A DNA stretch of 64,000 bases from Leptoclinus maculatus (Eukaryota > Chordata > Actinopteri > Perciformes > Stichaeidae), in assembly GCA_032191485.1 (NCBI GenBank), contig JAVDOI010000007.1, positions 7,518,955-7,582,954 on the forward strand, in the 5' to 3' direction. This document shows positions 37,700 to 49,772 of the stretch, piece by piece. Position 1 is the stretch's first letter. Each line of letters begins with the position of its first letter. A program made the translations under genes and the position numbers. The notes below the pieces were generated by a model. That model saw nothing but the letters and a program-made list of their open reading frames with translations. It did not search any database and was not told the DNA's origin.

Positions 37700-38520
37700 G
37701 TGTGAGACACCATATCAGTGCTGTTTATTTTGACTCGGCCGCTAACAGCCGAGACGGCTATTTGTGAGTGAGTGTGACGATGGTGAAATTCAATTATACC
37801 TGCCTTTAGAGTCCATTGGCTGTCTATAGAGGAAAGGAGATAAAGAAAAGGGGTTTGTGACACCACTCTGTCAATGCTCACAAAGTTGTCCGTGAGTGCC
37901 GTGAGCAATTACATGCATACCCATCCGCGTGGCAGTTTTGAGCCGGAATTGCACCCATAATTGCTCACAGGTAGGAGCTCACTTCTGCCGGCTGCCCATC
38001 AAAGAGGCCACGAGGCTATTGGATAATAATTGGAAGCGCTCAATTAGTTTGTCCCCTCTCCTCCCCTTTTCCCTCCGTCTCCATAAACAAAAAGCGCATT
38101 ACACATCGATCCCCGGGAGTTGCTGGGGTAACGAAGCGGTGCCGGCGGCTTGAAAACGCTCCACTTCTGATTCCGATAATTAAGTTAGTCCAAATCAGAT
38201 TGAGGGAAGTGAGGTTTTTACAGCCATTTTCACCAGCCATTTAATTTGGCTACTCTCTGTTGAGGCCCAGAGGGGACGTGGCTCATGCCTTTCAGGGTGA
38301 TTTTACCGGGGATTCCCCCCTCTCACTGGCGGCCCTCCAGTCTTTCACTGAGTGATTCCCTCCAGGCAGGGTCTCACAATAACAAGCTTGCAATTTCCAT
38401 CTTTTTTTCCATGTTTATCGATGAACCAGTACAAAGTGCACGTAACAGATTGAGGCGTCAAATCGCCAAATTCCTGTGTGGGCGTTTTAGCGTGTAACAC
38501 GCAAACAATAGAGCTTATTT
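37700..38520. promoter_or_regulatory. Candidate enhancer block 2 of the gene-desert cluster
   Basis: About 800 bp without microsatellite or transposon signatures. It is dense in homeobox-like sites: CATAATTGCTC near 37960, GGATAATAATTGG near 38020, CAATTAGTTTG near 38040, GATAATTAAGTTAG near 38173 and CCATTTAATTTGG near 38237. Two AAT-rich sites flank AAGCGCT. It is the most enhancer-like stretch in the window by eye. Confidence 0.38.
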
Positions 38521-38649
38521 CCCTTCATGCAATGTCTGACATGCCAGGAGTGTTTAGCAGGTGGCAGCAGGTGGCCAGGGAAAGGAGGTTAGCAACTTGT
38601 TAGTATAAATTGTGTTCTCAACAACAGACTTGAGGCAAAATATTATGAG

Positions 38650-39310
38650 AATAAATCCGAACGTTTCCTCATGGTCACTGTTTTGCATTCATGGCTGCAG
38701 TCTGGAAATGTAAACCACACAGGATTGATGATTGCAATCCTAAAAGATACAACTCACCCTCAAAAGGTTTAAGGCCAGATATTATTAAAACTGTAAAGCT
38801 GCATGTCGATCTTCTGACTCTGGATGTTTCTCTCCCTCCCTCCCTCTTGTCCTTTGTGTCTTGCTCCCTCCCAGTGCAGCTGTTTTTAATCTTGTCGAGG
38901 CATTGTGAAATACACTTATGTGTGTAATTCTCATAATTCCCATGTTAAATGGAACATAATCACACTGGCACTGAAAGGCAATTCTGTTCGACCTCAGAAA
39001 ATGAAAGGAAAGGGGGGAAAAAAAATGACCCTGCACAGGTTATTGCTTTCCGTTGAGCGTGCGTCAACAACTCTTGAATTTAATGCATTCCCGCAGCGGT
39101 GCGCGGCTCACTGGCCCTCAGGGGAAATAACAGAGTGTAGCCATTAGGGTATTGTCGGGAAGTAAAGGAAGAAAAGGTGTTGAGACGTATGCAATGTAAG
39201 ACCGTATAAGTGGAGAGTTAAGCGCCAGGGCCCTGAGGCCTTATCGACGTACTGGCGGACTTCATTATTTAAGTCTTAACATGACAGGGCCAAATCCCAC
39301 TTCACCCCAA
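38650..39310. promoter_or_regulatory. Candidate enhancer block 3 of the gene-desert cluster
   Basis: Repeat-poor DNA with ATTTAATGCATTCC, TTATTTAAGTC and GTTAAGCGCCAGG motifs and moderate GC. Support is weaker than for the neighbouring blocks. Confidence 0.25.
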
Positions 39311-39879
39311 ATAGAAATATTTTATCATTTCTCACGAGAAAATTATGATTGGTAAGTTCAATAATACCCAAACTGTGTACTTTATGTCGGAGGGAAGCTT
39401 GATGTGACTAAAGGTCCGTGATAACCAAAATCAAATAATACTCTGGTTGGTAAGTGAACATGACAGTAATTACACTGGTTTGGGAAGACTTCCTGAATCA
39501 ACCTCTTTTATCTCCAACCCTTGTCTGCTTTTCTCAAATCCACCTCCTTCTTTGTGATTATGTATGAGGTGCATACACATCATTTTGGCCTGAATTTTTA
39601 TTGTGTAAGGTATATTGGGCTCTGGTGTAGGCTTAGTTTTTTTTTCCACTTTAGGTGTGGAAGGGACACATACACATCTCGTCAAAATCACATAAACCCC
39701 TTCTGAAATGTACCTGGAGATTTTCAGGTTTTGCTTGGATACATACAGTATATCTTACCACTAAGAATTGTCCAATGTGTATCAAAATGCAATTGAGAGT
39801 CCACAACTGCTGGTCTATCTGGTGTCTCTAATTTGAGGGACGGGCGCGGCCAGAGTTACTTTTGGAGTCTGATATAATA

Positions 39880-40720
39880 TTTTTATGAATAGCCTGAATT
39901 GCATGTTATTGTTTTTTTCTTCCTCAAAACTTGTACTTAAAATGAGCCAAAAGACATTGGTCAATGCCACCCACTGCGCCTGTGTGCTGCGAGCGTATGG
40001 TGCGTGTGTAGGTACTATAACAGAGCAGAGGACATGGATAGAAAAACAGACAGAACACGTCACTTAGTTCGTTTTCTTAGCCCGCTTGCCTTTTCGTGGT
40101 TGCAAAGAGAAAGAGAGAGATATTTGTTGTTTGTGTTATTCAGCCTTTCCGAGGCTAATGCGTGGTTAAATCAATTAAATCTGTTTTATGAAAAGAATTT
40201 CCCCCTCGTAATTTCTAACAGCCCTCTCAGTTACTTCGTCCAGGCGCCTGGGCCGGCTGCTTAATACTCAAATGCTAAACAAGAGATTGGGAGCATTTCA
40301 AATCCCTCTCAACGGCTCTCAAGATGTCAACAGCAAGCCGGCGACTCCTAGTTAACGGTGCTAATAGCGGCGCTAACAGTGCAAACTACGGCGAAGGTGC
40401 TGACCGAGCTATCAGTGTTTACCTGATGGGGAAGCGCTCAAAGCAACCATTGCCGAAACCACTTAAATTACCTATGCATAATGCATTGTCTGTGTCTGTC
40501 TTTGTGTTCATTGACATTGCGTGGCCCATACATAAGGTGGCAATAAACACAACTCCAAATGAATGCTAATGTTGCTCTGCGTCTGCTGGATGAATGAATA
40601 GGCAACTGTAACGTGTTTTTTAATTATTTTTAATAATTAATACTGCTTTAATTAAATTACAATTAAATGTATTAGTGTATGCATCTGCACGTCCTTGTTG
40701 AAATGTTAACTCAGTGCATG
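39880..40720. promoter_or_regulatory. Candidate enhancer block 4 of the gene-desert cluster
   Basis: It contains TAATGCGTGG, TCAATTAAATC, CTATGCATAATGCATTG (octamer/POU-like) and a TTAATTATTTTTAATAATTAATAC run near 40620. An 81-residue frame at 40324-40569 lies inside but has no domain and I treat it as chance. The block is free of repeats over about 800 bp. Confidence 0.35.
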
Positions 40721-40899
40721 CATATGCACACTAGGGAGTGCTTGCGGCCAGAATGTAATTTTTTTCACATACTGTGCCTTTGAACACATGCATATTAGCA
40801 CAGACACATATCCTCAGTGTACAAACCACTCTGCGAGCATGCTTGTGTCTGTACTGAGATTTGTTTTTTTGGATACTAAAGCACTTTTCTAATTGGCGA

Positions 40900-41110
40900 A
40901 GATAAGCAACACTAAACATCTCCTAAATATTCACTGACGCACACATACGCCATTACAATAACACGCGGCATTAGAATATTAGGTTTACAGCCCAGTCGTT
41001 TGTCAAAGGGCTCTTTAGGGGCTGTAAAACTGTCTGAGTGTGGGGATTTGTCACCACCACAAAGGCCTGCTCCTGTGATGATGACAGGCTGTGATGAAGA
41101 CGCAGCAGTG
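40900..41110. promoter_or_regulatory. Candidate enhancer block 5 of the gene-desert cluster
   Basis: A short block with CATTACAATAAC, GGCATTAGAATATTAGG and the near-palindrome AAGGGCTCTTTAGGGGCTG. It ends where GTG-rich simple sequence begins. Confidence 0.3.
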
Positions 41111-41406
41111 AGACGAAGAGAGGTAAAATGTGTGTGTGTGGGAATCGAATGAGTCACAGGCAGCAACACTGATGCTAAGATGTTCACTAAAGTTCTGTGG
41201 TTACTTCATGATGAACACAGAGAAACTAAAGGGGAGACGAGAGGGGAAGACAGAGACGGAGCAGTGTAGTATGAAGTACATCCTCAGTTCTATATTGAGT
41301 CTTTCTGCACAAGTGTGTGTGTGTGTCCGCCCTTTGATGCATCCAGTAATTTCCCATTTTCAATATCCTGTTCTATTTCATTCTGTTCAATCGTATTCCC
41401 TTCAAC

Positions 41407-41408
<2 letters not shown>

Positions 41409-41499
<91 letters not shown>

Positions 41500-41532
41500 C
41501 ACACCTACACACATGCACACACACACACACAG
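41409..41532. repeat. (CA)n microsatellite, longest in the window
   Basis: About 90 bp of pure CA, then CATG/CTACACAC-interrupted CA to about 41532. Confidence 0.95.
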
Positions 41533-42035
41533 ACAGTGTTTCTATGAAGAAAGATGACGCCATTGAAGATGATGACAACTCCCATCTGACATTTACTAAC
41601 CTTTTGAGCAGTGAGATGGGGATGGAAGAGGGAAAGAGAAAAGGAGGAGAGGGGATGGACAGATGAGAGGGAGGTGGGGGGAGGAAGGGGGTTGCATGCA
41701 TGGCATTCCTGTTTTCTATTCCTTTCACCATCATATTGTGCTCGGCTCTACACAAAAAGCTTTTGTTGCGGTCTGCACATTCTTTTCCGCCTTAAAGCAT
41801 ACTGATTTAGTTTTTATACTCACAAAGCTTTCAATTTCTTCACAGCTTTTTTTTTTATTTGGAAGATGTGGCATTCTCCAGCTCTGTATGTGAGTGTGGT
41901 GTTCAGTCGTGAGCGATCAGAGGTTATGGGAAATACTTCTGCACTTGGTTAAAGGGACACCTACTTTTTGGCTGATAATCCGTGACGAATGCAAAAGTGT
42001 GCAGTACTAAGAGAGTAAAATGCTGTGAAATGGTT

Positions 42036-42175
42036 TGTCACACAGAAACATCTGAGAAGCCGTCATTAGAAACTGTTTGGAAAAGGGCAGGCGCTTTCAA
42101 AAAATACTTGATTGGCAGGTGATTGGATAAACCATCTGTCAATCAAACTCTCGCCAAGCCAGTCAGGGTTTTTCC
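42036..42175 (+). repeat. Interspersed repeat family E, copy 2
   Basis: It repeats the motif order of 30655-30770 ('gaagccgtcattag', 'ctgtttggaaaagggcaggc', 'caggtgattggat') and extends further with 'tcaatcaaactctcgccaag'. Confidence 0.72.
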
Positions 42176-42824
42176 ATCGAGAAAAGATTTGGCACTTTGG
42201 CTTCTTTTAACAAATGGAAAAAAATAAATATTGTATATCAAAAATGTATCTTTTTGGTGTCAGTGTGAAACTCATTTTTAATGTCAACGTTAGAATTTAA
42301 AGTCCCACAATACTCGTTCTTGGTGCTAAAAGTCTTTGAATGGAAATGTATTCACATTTGGCAGCGCTGTCTCTTAAAAATGCAGTTAGCAAGTCAGAAA
42401 AAAACATGGTATTATTTTGGATACTGATCTTAACTTTGAAACACATCACCAATATCGCCAGAACACATTTTATTAGTTAAAAAAATGAGTTAAAAATTGA
42501 AAGAATTCATATCTCAAACTGACTCTCTGTCAGGATCCCTGTCTGACCCGTTGTGTGTTACCTCTGTTTCCCCTGATCTCCTCTCCTCATGTGTTCTGTC
42601 ATTCCCCTGTTTGTTATTGTGTGCCATGTGCTCTGGGATTTTCCTCTGCCTCCAGACACCTCCCATGGCCACACCTCCCATGGCCACACCCCTGATTAGT
42701 GCACAGCTGCGGACACTCCAGCCAATTACCTTCTGCAGGCTGACACACCAGATTCTTATCCCACTAATCATCCCCCTGGCACTATATCAACCCTGGTCCT
42801 GCATTCTTTGGTTGTCAGTCTGTA

Positions 42825-42950
42825 CCGTCTTCTGCCCCCGAACCGTCTTCTGCCCCCGAACCGTCTTCTGCCCCCGAACCGTCTTCTGCCCCCGAACCGT
42901 CTTCTGCCCCCGAACCGTCTTCTGCCCCCGAACCGTCTTCTGCCTCGTGC
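42825..42950 (+). repeat. 18-bp minisatellite, seven units
   Basis: The unit CCGTCTTCTGCCCCCGAA starts at 42825, 42843, 42861, 42879, 42897, 42915 and 42933. The first six are identical and the last diverges. It lies inside the solo LTR. Confidence 0.95.
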
Positions 42951-42959
42951 CTGTCGAGC

Positions 42960-43138
42960 TGCCTGCCCTCTGGTGTCGGTGTCGATCCACGGGACATCAC
43001 ACCATCGATCTGCCTGCCCTCCGGTGTCGATCCACGGGACATCACACCATCGATCTGCCTGCCCTCCGGTGTCGATCCACGGGACATCACACCATCGATC
43101 TGCCTGCCCTCCGGTGTCGATCCACGGGAATCACAGAC
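42960..43138 (+). repeat. 45-bp minisatellite, four units
   Basis: The anchor GTGTCGATCC recurs at 42979, 43024, 43069 and 43114, an exact 45-bp period. Degenerate relatives of the unit (GTTGATCCTGCCTGCC, CTGTCGAGCTTCGGG) continue to about 43238. Confidence 0.93.
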
Positions 43139-43384
43139 GATCCTGCCTGCCACCCTATGATGGACCAAGGGATCCACATAGTTGATCCTGCCTGCCTTCC
43201 GCTGTCGAGCTTCGGGAAATCACACCGTCGATCCTGCCATCTGTATAGTTTTAAATAAAGTATTTTCTTTACCTCAATCCTGTCTTGTGGTAGTGCTGTT
43301 GGGTCCTGTCCAGAACTCCCTTGACACTCAGACTGGTTCTTGCATTTATCTCAAGCAGGTCAGACTACTACGCTCTATTTCAGT

Positions 43385-43910
43385 AGGACTGCTCTAACCC
43401 ATTCAAAATGCAGCAGCCAGAGTCCTTGCACTACAATTTTAACATGAAATCCCTTCATTAGCTCCCTCTACAATACAGACTCGCCATCAAAATCTGGCTA
43501 TTTGTCTTTAAAGCACTAGATGGTTTGGCTCCTCTGTACTTTTCTGATTTGCTCACTGATTAAAACTTAAACAGACCTCAGGTCATCAGGCAGAGTTCTT
43601 CTGTGCCCAGAATTAGATTGAGGCCCCGTGTGAGTGCCTTCAGTTACTGGGGTCCTGCTCTCTGGAACAAGCTGCTTGATGACTTGAGGTCAATAGCAAC
43701 TGTGTCCACTAACAAAAGCAAACAAAATGTTCCTATTCTCCCAGTCTAATGGCTAATTACAGTGTGTGCGCTGTGGTTTATATTTGATTGTGTTTTATTT
43801 TTTTTGCTGTGTTTACATGTGTGTATATATATATAATTTTGTTTTTACATGTAAAGTACTTTGAGTTTACACCTATTGAAATGTACTATATAAATAAAAT
43901 TGCCATTGCC
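43385..43910 (+). mobile_element. L2-like LINE, 5'-truncated and degenerate 3' end
   Basis: Broken plus-strand frames retain the C-terminal L2/Maui-type reverse transcriptase region: 'QNAAARVL', an 'STRWFGSS' relic of the usual KALNGLAP, and a serine-rich stretch before a GPSLWN-like remnant. Several stops and frameshifts interrupt it. The 3'UTR ends with 'taaagtactttgag', 'tatataaataaaattgcc' and a TGCCATTGCC terminus, typical of L2-group tails. The copy is dead. Confidence 0.75.
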
Positions 43911-44079
43911 AAATGTATTCCCCTTCCTGTATCCATCCATACCCATACAAACACTTCCACATCATTAGACCTTTAATGCTTTTGTGGTGGTGTCCTTGCT
44001 TGTGAAGCCCCAACTTGACCATACATTAATTAATAATGTGAGTAGCAAATCAGAAAATATCATTAACCAAAGTATAGGA

Positions 44080-44395
44080 CAAATACAACATTTTTTAACC
44101 TGCTGACGCAAGATGAAAAGTTGAGGGAACACCAAAGTTAATAAAAATCATCTTGAGTACGATAAAACTTTCCATACCAAATCTTTGTTACAATCCATCC
44201 TGTTGTTAAAACATTAGTCCCAAAACCACAAATATGAACCTCGTGGTGGCGTAAGAACAAAAGTCAAGTGTTCACCAAAGTTATTAAGATTCATCTTCTG
44301 AAAACCATTGTCTGGACAACATTTCATGCCAATCAGATTATACAGATATTTCAGACCGGACCAAAGAAGTGGACCATTGTTGCCAATAATATAGC
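44080..44395 (-). repeat. Teleost interspersed repeat family A, copy 2 (inverted)
   Basis: The plus strand reads 'caccaaagttattaagattc', 'atttcatgccaatcagatta' and 'gatatttcagaccggaccaa', the reverse complement of the motif order at 59225-59420. Confidence 0.7.
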
Positions 44396-45371
44396 CACAC
44401 TGCTAGTGCAGCTAAATACATTGGATCCAAATAAGTTATTTTATACATCACCAATTCAACTGCATATGAGGAATTTCTATTTCCTCTCCATTCAGAAGTT
44501 ATTCACCTCATTGGTGATTCTTCCAGTGGATTTAATCCTAAACAGAACTGTACATCAGCAATTTCTCTGTCTGAGCCAATAACGTAACAGCAAATACCAT
44601 AAGCTCCCATCAATTCCTTGGGTGCTGTAATAGCGTGTCCAAGTTAACAACCATCACTGGGGATTCAAACATGAACAAAGGGTCAATTGGAATGGAGAGA
44701 AGATAAGAGGAGGGAGGGAGCGAATAATTGAAGAAGAGTAAAGGACATCAGAGGGATGGGCTTGTGTACACATGAGGGAAGATGATTAATATAATTTGGT
44801 GATGAATATGTGGTGCTGATATCTTGGGTAGTTAATAAATGAGCGGACCATACTAATCAAAACGTACTCTAGATACACAGGAAAACACACGTACAGTTTG
44901 TTATGTAATACAACTTGTGATATATTATTACTAAATGTTCCAGTGAAACGACAGTTTTAGCGTCTTTAGCTTCTGTACTGTCAGTGTTCCTTAGTGAAAT
45001 GGAATATTTTAGCGGTGTACAGTTACTAGAGGGATTTAAATCAAATCCTCCACATTGGACCGCTAAAAGTGGGCGGGCTTTACAGAGCAATACAGAGCTA
45101 CAGAGGACTGTGGCTCCAAACACACCTCCCTTGTCCTAAAAGTTGCAGATTGATTGATGGATTTATGAAAGCTAGTACCAACCAATTTTAACCAATCATG
45201 ACATAAGCACATATCATATTTCGTTTGAGGCGAAAAGATGATTGTATTTTAATATAAAAATACAAAGAATTTTTTTTCATTTCGTCTTGACTTTAAATTG
45301 TTATAGAAAAAGCTTTTATGCTCGCTTGATGTCATTTTTGGCTTTGTTGACAATGAATTGATGCACTAAAT
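44396..45371. other. Intergenic, nothing recognised
   Basis: AT-rich DNA with no gene or clear repeat. Confidence 0.4.
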
Positions 45372-45884
45372 CAAGGATGGACAAACTTTTTTGATTGTGG
45401 GCCAAAAGTAGATGCATCATTTTTTAGACCGGCAAACCCCATGTGTTTGACGTTACAGTAATTTATTGGTGTGCCCATATGTTACAAAATAAGTATTTCT
45501 GTATTGGCTGCCCTTAAATTTAAATTAATTCAATATTTGAAAACTTTAATAAATAGTATGGCCTAAGTGCCCACTTAAAATATTCTGACGTTATTTGTAA
45601 ATATGTAAAAAGGTCAAGTTAAAAAAGGGGTTACAATGCAGAGGTAACCCTGTAAGTATAAAATGAACACATAACAAACAGAATAGGCAGAAATTGGCAA
45701 ATAATGGTTTCTGTGCCAAAGATTAAGAGATAATTTCACTAGATTTTATCAAAATCTAGAGTTAAAAAAAAAGATGTACAATGTACTGTATATACAGTGC
45801 AATTTATTAGAAATTCCTCAAGCTAATTTCTAGTTTATATTAAAAAACGCAATTGGCCTTTTGGCTGTAGTTTGGCCACCCCAG
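45372..45884. mobile_element. Degenerate hAT-type non-autonomous element
   Basis: The left end CAAGGATGGACAAACTTTT and the right end GTTTGGCCACCCCAG are inverted relatives of the vertebrate hAT end 'CAGGGGTGGGCAAACT'. The candidate 8-bp flanks (CACTAAAT and CACCTCAT) match at 5 of 8. The interior is AT-rich with no transposase. Confidence 0.6.
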
Positions 45885-48429
45885 CACCTCATGTATTATG
45901 GAAACTTAATGGTGTCGGAGTCTTCCCGGATATTCCCAAAACACTCAAATGCATGTCTTCATGTCCGTAAACCATGAAACATTGCAAATATTAGATGACA
46001 TGATATCAAAACTTGGACAATTGCACAAATTCCTTAAGACCTCTCCATTTTTCTTTTGTACATGGGTTAGATGGCCAAGGCAAATTGATTTCTTTCTTAT
46101 TCATAACTTCTACTTTTCCTACTCCGTTTACTGGCAGATTACAGATATGTGTGGCCCAACGTGCCGACTGCTGATAAAACTACGCTGTAGCCAAGTTGTC
46201 TGCTCCAAACCAGGAAATGCGCCACATTTTTTTGCGCCATTATATTTCAGTTATAAGTTCACCTCACAATTGAATGGAAACACGACGAGTTACAACCCAT
46301 TAAATGAAGCTCTAGCGTAACTTCAGACAGGAAGACTATCCCTGCACGCTTAGGCTTGTAGTCCTTTCTCTCATACTACTCCCTCACTAGCGGCACATAC
46401 TCTATTCAGGTTGTCACTGTGAGAGGCATCATAGACTCTATTAGCCGTTTAACAGCTGGGCGCTCCCAGCCAATAGCGCAGCGTCACTCCCTCTTCGTTA
46501 GCCTATCAGCTTGCTGCTGTCTCCTTTTAAATGTGCTGTATCCCCGCCTCTAGTGTCCAGCTGCTGTTTCGTGCGACCCTCCTCCTCCCCAGCACCATCC
46601 GTCTTTGCAGATTTAGCACTCCATCAGCATCTCCAGCAGAACCTCCAGCCACCACCACCACCAGTGTCTGGACTCCTCGGGGGGGATTTATATTGTTGCT
46701 GCTCAGGGCAATCACAACTTGATCACAAAATCTCAGAGTTCAAGCGCCAAAACAATTTCCATGTAATTCATTAACGCATCATACTAATCATTCACTTGTC
46801 TCTCCTGATTGAACTATAGTTATCTTCTTCCAGTATACATACACATTCTGGATTCAGTATCAGAGTAACAGATGCTTTTTCTCATATTAATACATTTCAT
46901 ACTTTTATTCCACTGAACACAGTTATTGAGTTAGCTGCATTCATTACAAAGCATATACATAGAGGTAGGAATGATATTGCAAAGAACTTGTTTAATGCAG
47001 GAGGTCTAAAAAAATTATGTTATACTCTCAGGTGTACAACAATAGCATCATGACAGTTAGATATACACTTGTAATCCAGTTTCTCAGCTTCAGGCGATGC
47101 CTGTGGCGGCAGCGTGTACTGACTACATTGGCTTTTTTACGGAAGCACGTTGCTCATACACACACACACACACACACCTCTGTAGGCTACAGGAAACGCT
47201 TTTCATTCATCCCCCTCCGAACAATTGAAAGCCACAAATATTCAGTCCCATATTAACAGTGATACGGAGAATTGCCACCACACTCCCGCCTGCAGCCAGG
47301 AACAGCCAATGGGGACACGTCGCAAACAGGGAAAACAACTTGCTCTTCAGTAAGGAATGATGTTACACCTGCTGGCTGCGGTTGCATGAATGGATGAGAA
47401 TGTCATGAGGCTACTTCACAGTCTGCTACAATCTGATGGGCAAGAAGTGGTTTGGTTAATGTGGAAAATACTTAAAAAGTTAGGGCAAGCGTATCAATCA
47501 ACAACTTTACATCTACTTGAAAAAGTAGATGATGGTAACCTTTCAGTACCTGTTTTACAGCTGCACACTAACTTTCCATCACATACAGACAATCTATCAT
47601 ACTGAGAAATGTATCATGATGAAATAATCATCTCAAGGGCAGTCATTGCAAATTAATCCGTTCAACACTCACCCACACTGCTTGCGTTGATTTCTAAGCA
47701 CGTCACGTCATCAGTGTCTTCATCTATTGTTGTTTTCTGAGCTCAAGGATATTAGGCTATTTTAAGTGATCCTCATAGAGTACCAAATCCCTTTTGTAAA
47801 GCCTTTAGAATATCGGTGCCTCTGAAACTGTGCTCCTTCGTGAGAAGTAAGAAGTCATCTCCCAGAGCAAAGTCTTACCTATAAGTGGTGCTACAGTTGA
47901 TTTGTCAAACCTGGAGTTAAACAGATTCAGACCATCACCTTTCTGTGTCAGCCTGCTGGAAAGTTATGAAGAAGAGGGCTTGTTAGTGTTGAACTACAGT
48001 GATGAACTTCTCTGTATGGGCTACTGCAATCTAAACTAAATTCTCTTTTCTGGGCACCTATTACCCCTAATACAGCCCGATTCCTTGGAGAAATATTATT
48101 AAACATTATTTACAGTTCAGTGAGAGCAATATTTTGTTGTCTGACTGAGAGACTTTGAAACAGAATGCCTCATTGTGGTGACTTTGGTGGATGGTGTGGT
48201 TAATGGTGTTGCCATTGCTGTACCTCCTCTGCAACAGGCTTAATCCAGCTACACTAAGAAAACCAGCAACTTAAATGTAAGCAATGTCCTTTACAATAGA
48301 ATCATTTATTCTAGAAAAAGATTAAATACAGTCGATGTGTTCTCAACAATCAGATAAAATGATACTCTATGTAACATTTTAAATATTTAATCATTTTGTG
48401 AAATGCACATTTTTACATAGTAACCTGTT
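45885..48429. other. Intergenic, no gene recognised
   Basis: It includes a 123-residue frame (45949-46320) and a 71-residue frame (47390-47605) with no domain or splice context, and a short CA array at 47158-47177. Part of 47.8-48.4 kb may be further decay of the minus-strand LINE that follows, but no motif confirms it. Confidence 0.35.
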
Positions 48430-48600
48430 GTAAGATATCATCTGCATAAAGGCTCATTTTACTTCATAAATTAGTGTAGCAGACTTCTTTAATTAAAGTT
48501 TTCTCTAACGGCAGCGTCAGCAAGTGGTTCTATGAAGATAAAAAGATGGAGAGAGTGGCCACCCTTGTCTTATTCCCCAGTAAGTGTGAGTGGGTGGGCA
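48430..48600 (-). pseudogene. L1-like LINE reverse transcriptase fragment
   Basis: On the minus strand a degenerate frame shows GIRQGWPLSPS (48545-48580), matching the RT motif normally written GTRQGCPLSP. About 95 bp further on, a second frame reads LYADDIL (YADD codons at 48437-48448), the RT catalytic motif. Order and spacing fit a LINE RT with a deletion and frameshift between the motifs. Flanks are too decayed to bound the element. It is non-functional. Confidence 0.62.
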
Positions 48601-49129
48601 CAGAGAAAATCAGGTGGGCCTAACTCGTCCAAGATCAATCATTCTACTTAATAGGTTTCGTATGTTAACAGCAATAAGCCATTCCAACTATACTTTACTG
48701 AATGTACCAACGTTTAATCATACAAGCCTTATACATCACACAACACACACCTACACGCCTGACAGACGCAACAGTATTATCATAATAAGGATAGAAGTAG
48801 GTGACACCACAGCACCAGCATGCCCAGTAACGTTAAAAATGACACTTGCCACACACAAAGCATTATCAGCAGAAAATCCATTTACACCCAAAAAACTGTA
48901 CCCAGTAAACACTCATATTGGCAATATATATATATATATATATGCTACCACAGCTTGAAATTCTAAACTTTTGATTATTGCAGCGGGAGACTACAAGGCT
49001 TCTCTTTCAAATCAAAGTATAGGGACAAAGAGCTCAGTCTGTAAGTCCTCATTGATGCTAAAGATGAAGTGAGTCTTTCAACAGCCGAATGCATCCGTGG
49101 TTGTTTGTTTACATAAATCGTTGGCGTAG

Positions 49130-49350
49130 ATAATAAACACCAAAGAGCACTTTTTTGAAAATGATTAAAGTAAAGTTGAAGGCAATTACAATGACACCTA
49201 TGTTGTGTTTGTGTTTCTAACAGCTGCCGTCACTACGCGCAACCGGCATACGGCTGAGAGACTGTTAACAATTAACTCCTGAGAGCAAAACACTGGTTGT
49301 AAGCTGCTCCCAATCCGGCATTAGCGTAATACTGAGCCACTCGAAAAAAA
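49130..49350. promoter_or_regulatory. Weak candidate conserved element
   Basis: Repeat-free DNA with GGCAATTACAATG, ACAATTAACTCC and CGGCATTAGCGTAAT motifs near 49180-49330. This is compositional inference only. Confidence 0.2.
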
Positions 49351-49680
49351 CATCGAAAAAAAACCCAAGTGTTCTTGTTTAATTCACGTTGTAGTCAGAC
49401 AATTGAAACAGCTTAATTTACTGCTATTCACGAGTGATCCAACAAAAAGAAAGCCTTCTGATTGGACACGAGGTGGGTGGTCCAGTTCCATGCCCCAGGT
49501 CACTTTGACAGCACTCGTTGGACGACATGAAGGCATCGCTCACTCATGCATAACAGCACAGAGAGGAGATGTGACGCTGAAACAACCTGAGAACAGAAAA
49601 AAAAATGTCATTTATGAAAATCAGCTGTGTGTTTTAACTGCATCAATGTAATACTTCAGTGGTTCTCTGTTTATAGTAAC

Positions 49681-49682
<2 letters not shown>

Positions 49683-49767
<85 letters not shown>
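49683..49767. repeat. (CA)n microsatellite
   Basis: About 42 uninterrupted CA units. Confidence 0.95.

Positions 49768-49772
<5 letters not shown>

Larger units (their letters stand above)
42528..43326 (+). mobile_element. Probable solo LTR of a Ty3/Gypsy-type retrotransposon
   Basis: It begins TGTCAGG and ends CTTGACA, giving the TG...CA ends and 5-bp inverted termini (TGTCA/TGACA) of LTRs. A TATA-like CACTATATCAACCC is near 42780 and a poly(A) signal AATAAA at 43254-43259, in LTR order. No internal gag-pol and no second LTR is seen. The flanking pentamers (CTCTC, CTCAG) match only partly. It carries two minisatellites. Phrases such as 'cacctcccatggccacacc' are frequent in fish genomes. Confidence 0.66.

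Noticed and set aside
40324..40569. An 81-residue frame beginning MSTASRRLL in a repeat-free block
   Set aside because: It has no domain, no splice sites I can support, and a length expected by chance. The block reads better as regulatory DNA.
41130..41666. A 178-residue plus-strand frame
   Set aside because: Its core is a Thr-His run from the CA array, and the flanks show no similarity to anything I know.
42497..43258. A 253-residue plus-strand frame
   Set aside because: It lies over a probable solo LTR and is kept open by 18-bp and 45-bp tandem repeats. Minus-strand frames are open too, and no domain or signal is seen.
45949..46320. A 123-residue frame
   Set aside because: No recognised domain, AT-rich composition and no splice partner. 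It is consistent with a chance frame.
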